A DNA stretch of 64,000 bases from Casuarius casuarius (taxonomy: Eukaryota; Chordata; Aves; Casuariiformes; Casuariidae). Both the position numbers and the translations under genes were made by a program. Below, piece by piece: positions 62,937 to 64,000 of the stretch. A model generated the notes under the pieces. The model saw only the letters and a program-made list of their open reading frames with translations. It was not told where the DNA came from and did not search any database. Position 1 is the stretch's first letter; each line of letters starts with the position of its first letter. The DNA is taken from contig PTFA01000031.1 of NCBI GenBank assembly GCA_003342895.1, forward strand, positions 6,614,678 to 6,678,677, given 5' to 3'.

Positions 62937-63079
62937 GGCTTTTGAAGGGTTTTATCATATCAAGAGCAGAGCTGAGCTTTCATAATGCTGACATTTCTCA
63001 TCCTGACAATCCTAAACAAGTGGAAAGGATGAGATCGCAGATATCATCTTTCATCACATTCCCCAGCTTAAGAACCAAC

Positions 63080-63400
63080 ATGACAGCTTCTCTCCCCTTT
63101 ACACTGTTAATTACTAAATAAAATACTGCTCTCTGTCAGCATTAGATTATTGCAGATAGCAACCACAAACATTACTCCATTGTTTTGTTTTGTTTTTTTA
63201 AACCAATGATACCTACCTTGAACTCTTCAGAGAATAAATTGGGCTTGTGTCTACATATTGTAAATATATGAAATATAATCAATTTAATCAATGTGGTCAA
63301 TCCATGTTATTGTCATGCTAAATTGCAGGTGATTTATTAACATTTCATTTACTGTATTTATTAGCTGGCAACAACCTGAACATGTTTTAGATGTTTCTGG
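63080..63400. promoter_or_regulatory. Candidate conserved non-coding element, TAAT-rich
   Basis: The block contains GTTAATTACTAA near 63105, an ATAATCAATTTAATCAATG cluster near 63276 and ATGCTAAATTGCAG near 63317, which is close to a POU octamer. It is free of simple repeats apart from a short T run near 63180. Enhancer function is inferred from motif density alone. Confidence 0.3.
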
Positions 63401-64000
63401 GGAGGAAAAAGAAGTTCACAGATTTTGCAAATACGGTAGAAACGCAGACTTATTTTGCCCTATCTTCAGAGTATATTGCGGACAAAGTCATTTACTGAGG
63501 CAAGCTTTTTGTTTTCATATGCTATATAATGTATTTTAGCTGATTTTCCAGCTAAAGGTCACTGTGAATACAAATAATATTGTTTCAAAGTCTGGGCTGA
63601 TGCCCTCAGTTCCAGCTGTTCAAAACTAACGGCAAGTGTGGCTCTATAACAAATGTGAATCAAGACAAAATTTGATCCCTTCCACCATCAAACCGTTTTG
63701 GAGAACTAATCCTGTCCACAGAGCTACACTGCCAATCTCAGAATTACCAGCAATTTAAGGGAGAATGCTGAATCCATAATATTCTAGATTAAATTCTCAG
63801 CTGCCAAATTTTCAAGTTGAATATATGAAAAATGGGATAAAGAATAATGTAGAAAATGTGACAGCACTAGGAGAAACCTCACCCTCCAGATGTTAGTGAA
63901 CTCCCAGTAACTTCCACAGGGCCAGGATTTTGCCTGGTATGTACATGAATAGTTCGGCCCCATCTGGAGTCTTAGATGGGCTAACCAGAAATGAACAAAG

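Larger units (their letters stand above)
61208..64000 (-). other. POU6F2: POU6F2 intron upstream of the exon (3' part only)
   Basis: This is the end of the intron preceding the exon. I looked for a short exon encoding MSALLQ followed by a donor and did not find one, so the first coding exon and the promoter lie beyond the right edge. The segment holds a microsatellite, a purine-rich tract and AT-rich candidate conserved sequence, each listed separately. Confidence 0.75.

Noticed and set aside
1..64000. A previously undescribed cassette or defence-type system
   Set aside because: The window is a long vertebrate intron with one small exon. No clustered genes, phage or plasmid signals, CRISPR repeats or intact transposons were seen.

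Overview
The window is vertebrate nuclear DNA. It is AT-rich, almost devoid of coding sequence, and carries microsatellites, poly-A/T runs and a few very old, decayed interspersed repeats. The only protein-coding sequence I can support is one spliced exon on the minus strand at 61036-61207. Its translation matches, as I remember it, the N-terminus of POU6F2 (a POU-homeodomain transcription factor, also called RPF-1), with two substitutions from the human protein that I can place. Few recognisable repeats, no young mammalian SINEs or LINEs, and relics that resemble repeats of turtles, crocodilians and birds suggest a sauropsid, most likely a bird. That assignment is an inference. No bacterial-style operons, CRISPR arrays, rRNA or tRNA genes were seen.

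Layout, reading the gene right to left: 61208-64000 is the 3' end of the intron upstream of this exon. It holds a strong acceptor with a long pyrimidine tract, a compound (CA)n(TC)n microsatellite, a purine-rich tract and AT-rich sequence that looks like a conserved non-coding element. Position 61036-61207 is the exon. Positions 1-61035 are the 5' part of the next intron, at least 61 kb long, with a perfect GTAAGT donor. Within it are islands of TAAT-rich sequence that could be enhancers (about 10.9-11.5, 23.4-24.15, 26.85-27.2, 48.85-49.75, 53.64-53.8 and 54.5-54.7 kb), three GC-rich islands (about 2.97-3.35, 13.85-14.26 and 50.5-50.93 kb), MIR/tRNA-SINE-like and hAT-like relics, an approximately 152-bp tandem duplication (33.1-33.4 kb), and several exact short inverted repeats. 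The most notable are a paired hairpin at 48.1 kb, a nested fold at 60.2-60.3 kb and a palindrome centred on a MEF2-type site at 49.7 kb.

No gene system or cassette is present. The biology here is the regulation and splicing of one long neural transcription-factor gene. All open reading frames other than the POU6F2 exon look like chance openings, and three single N bases each follow a homopolymer run, which points to assembly artefacts.
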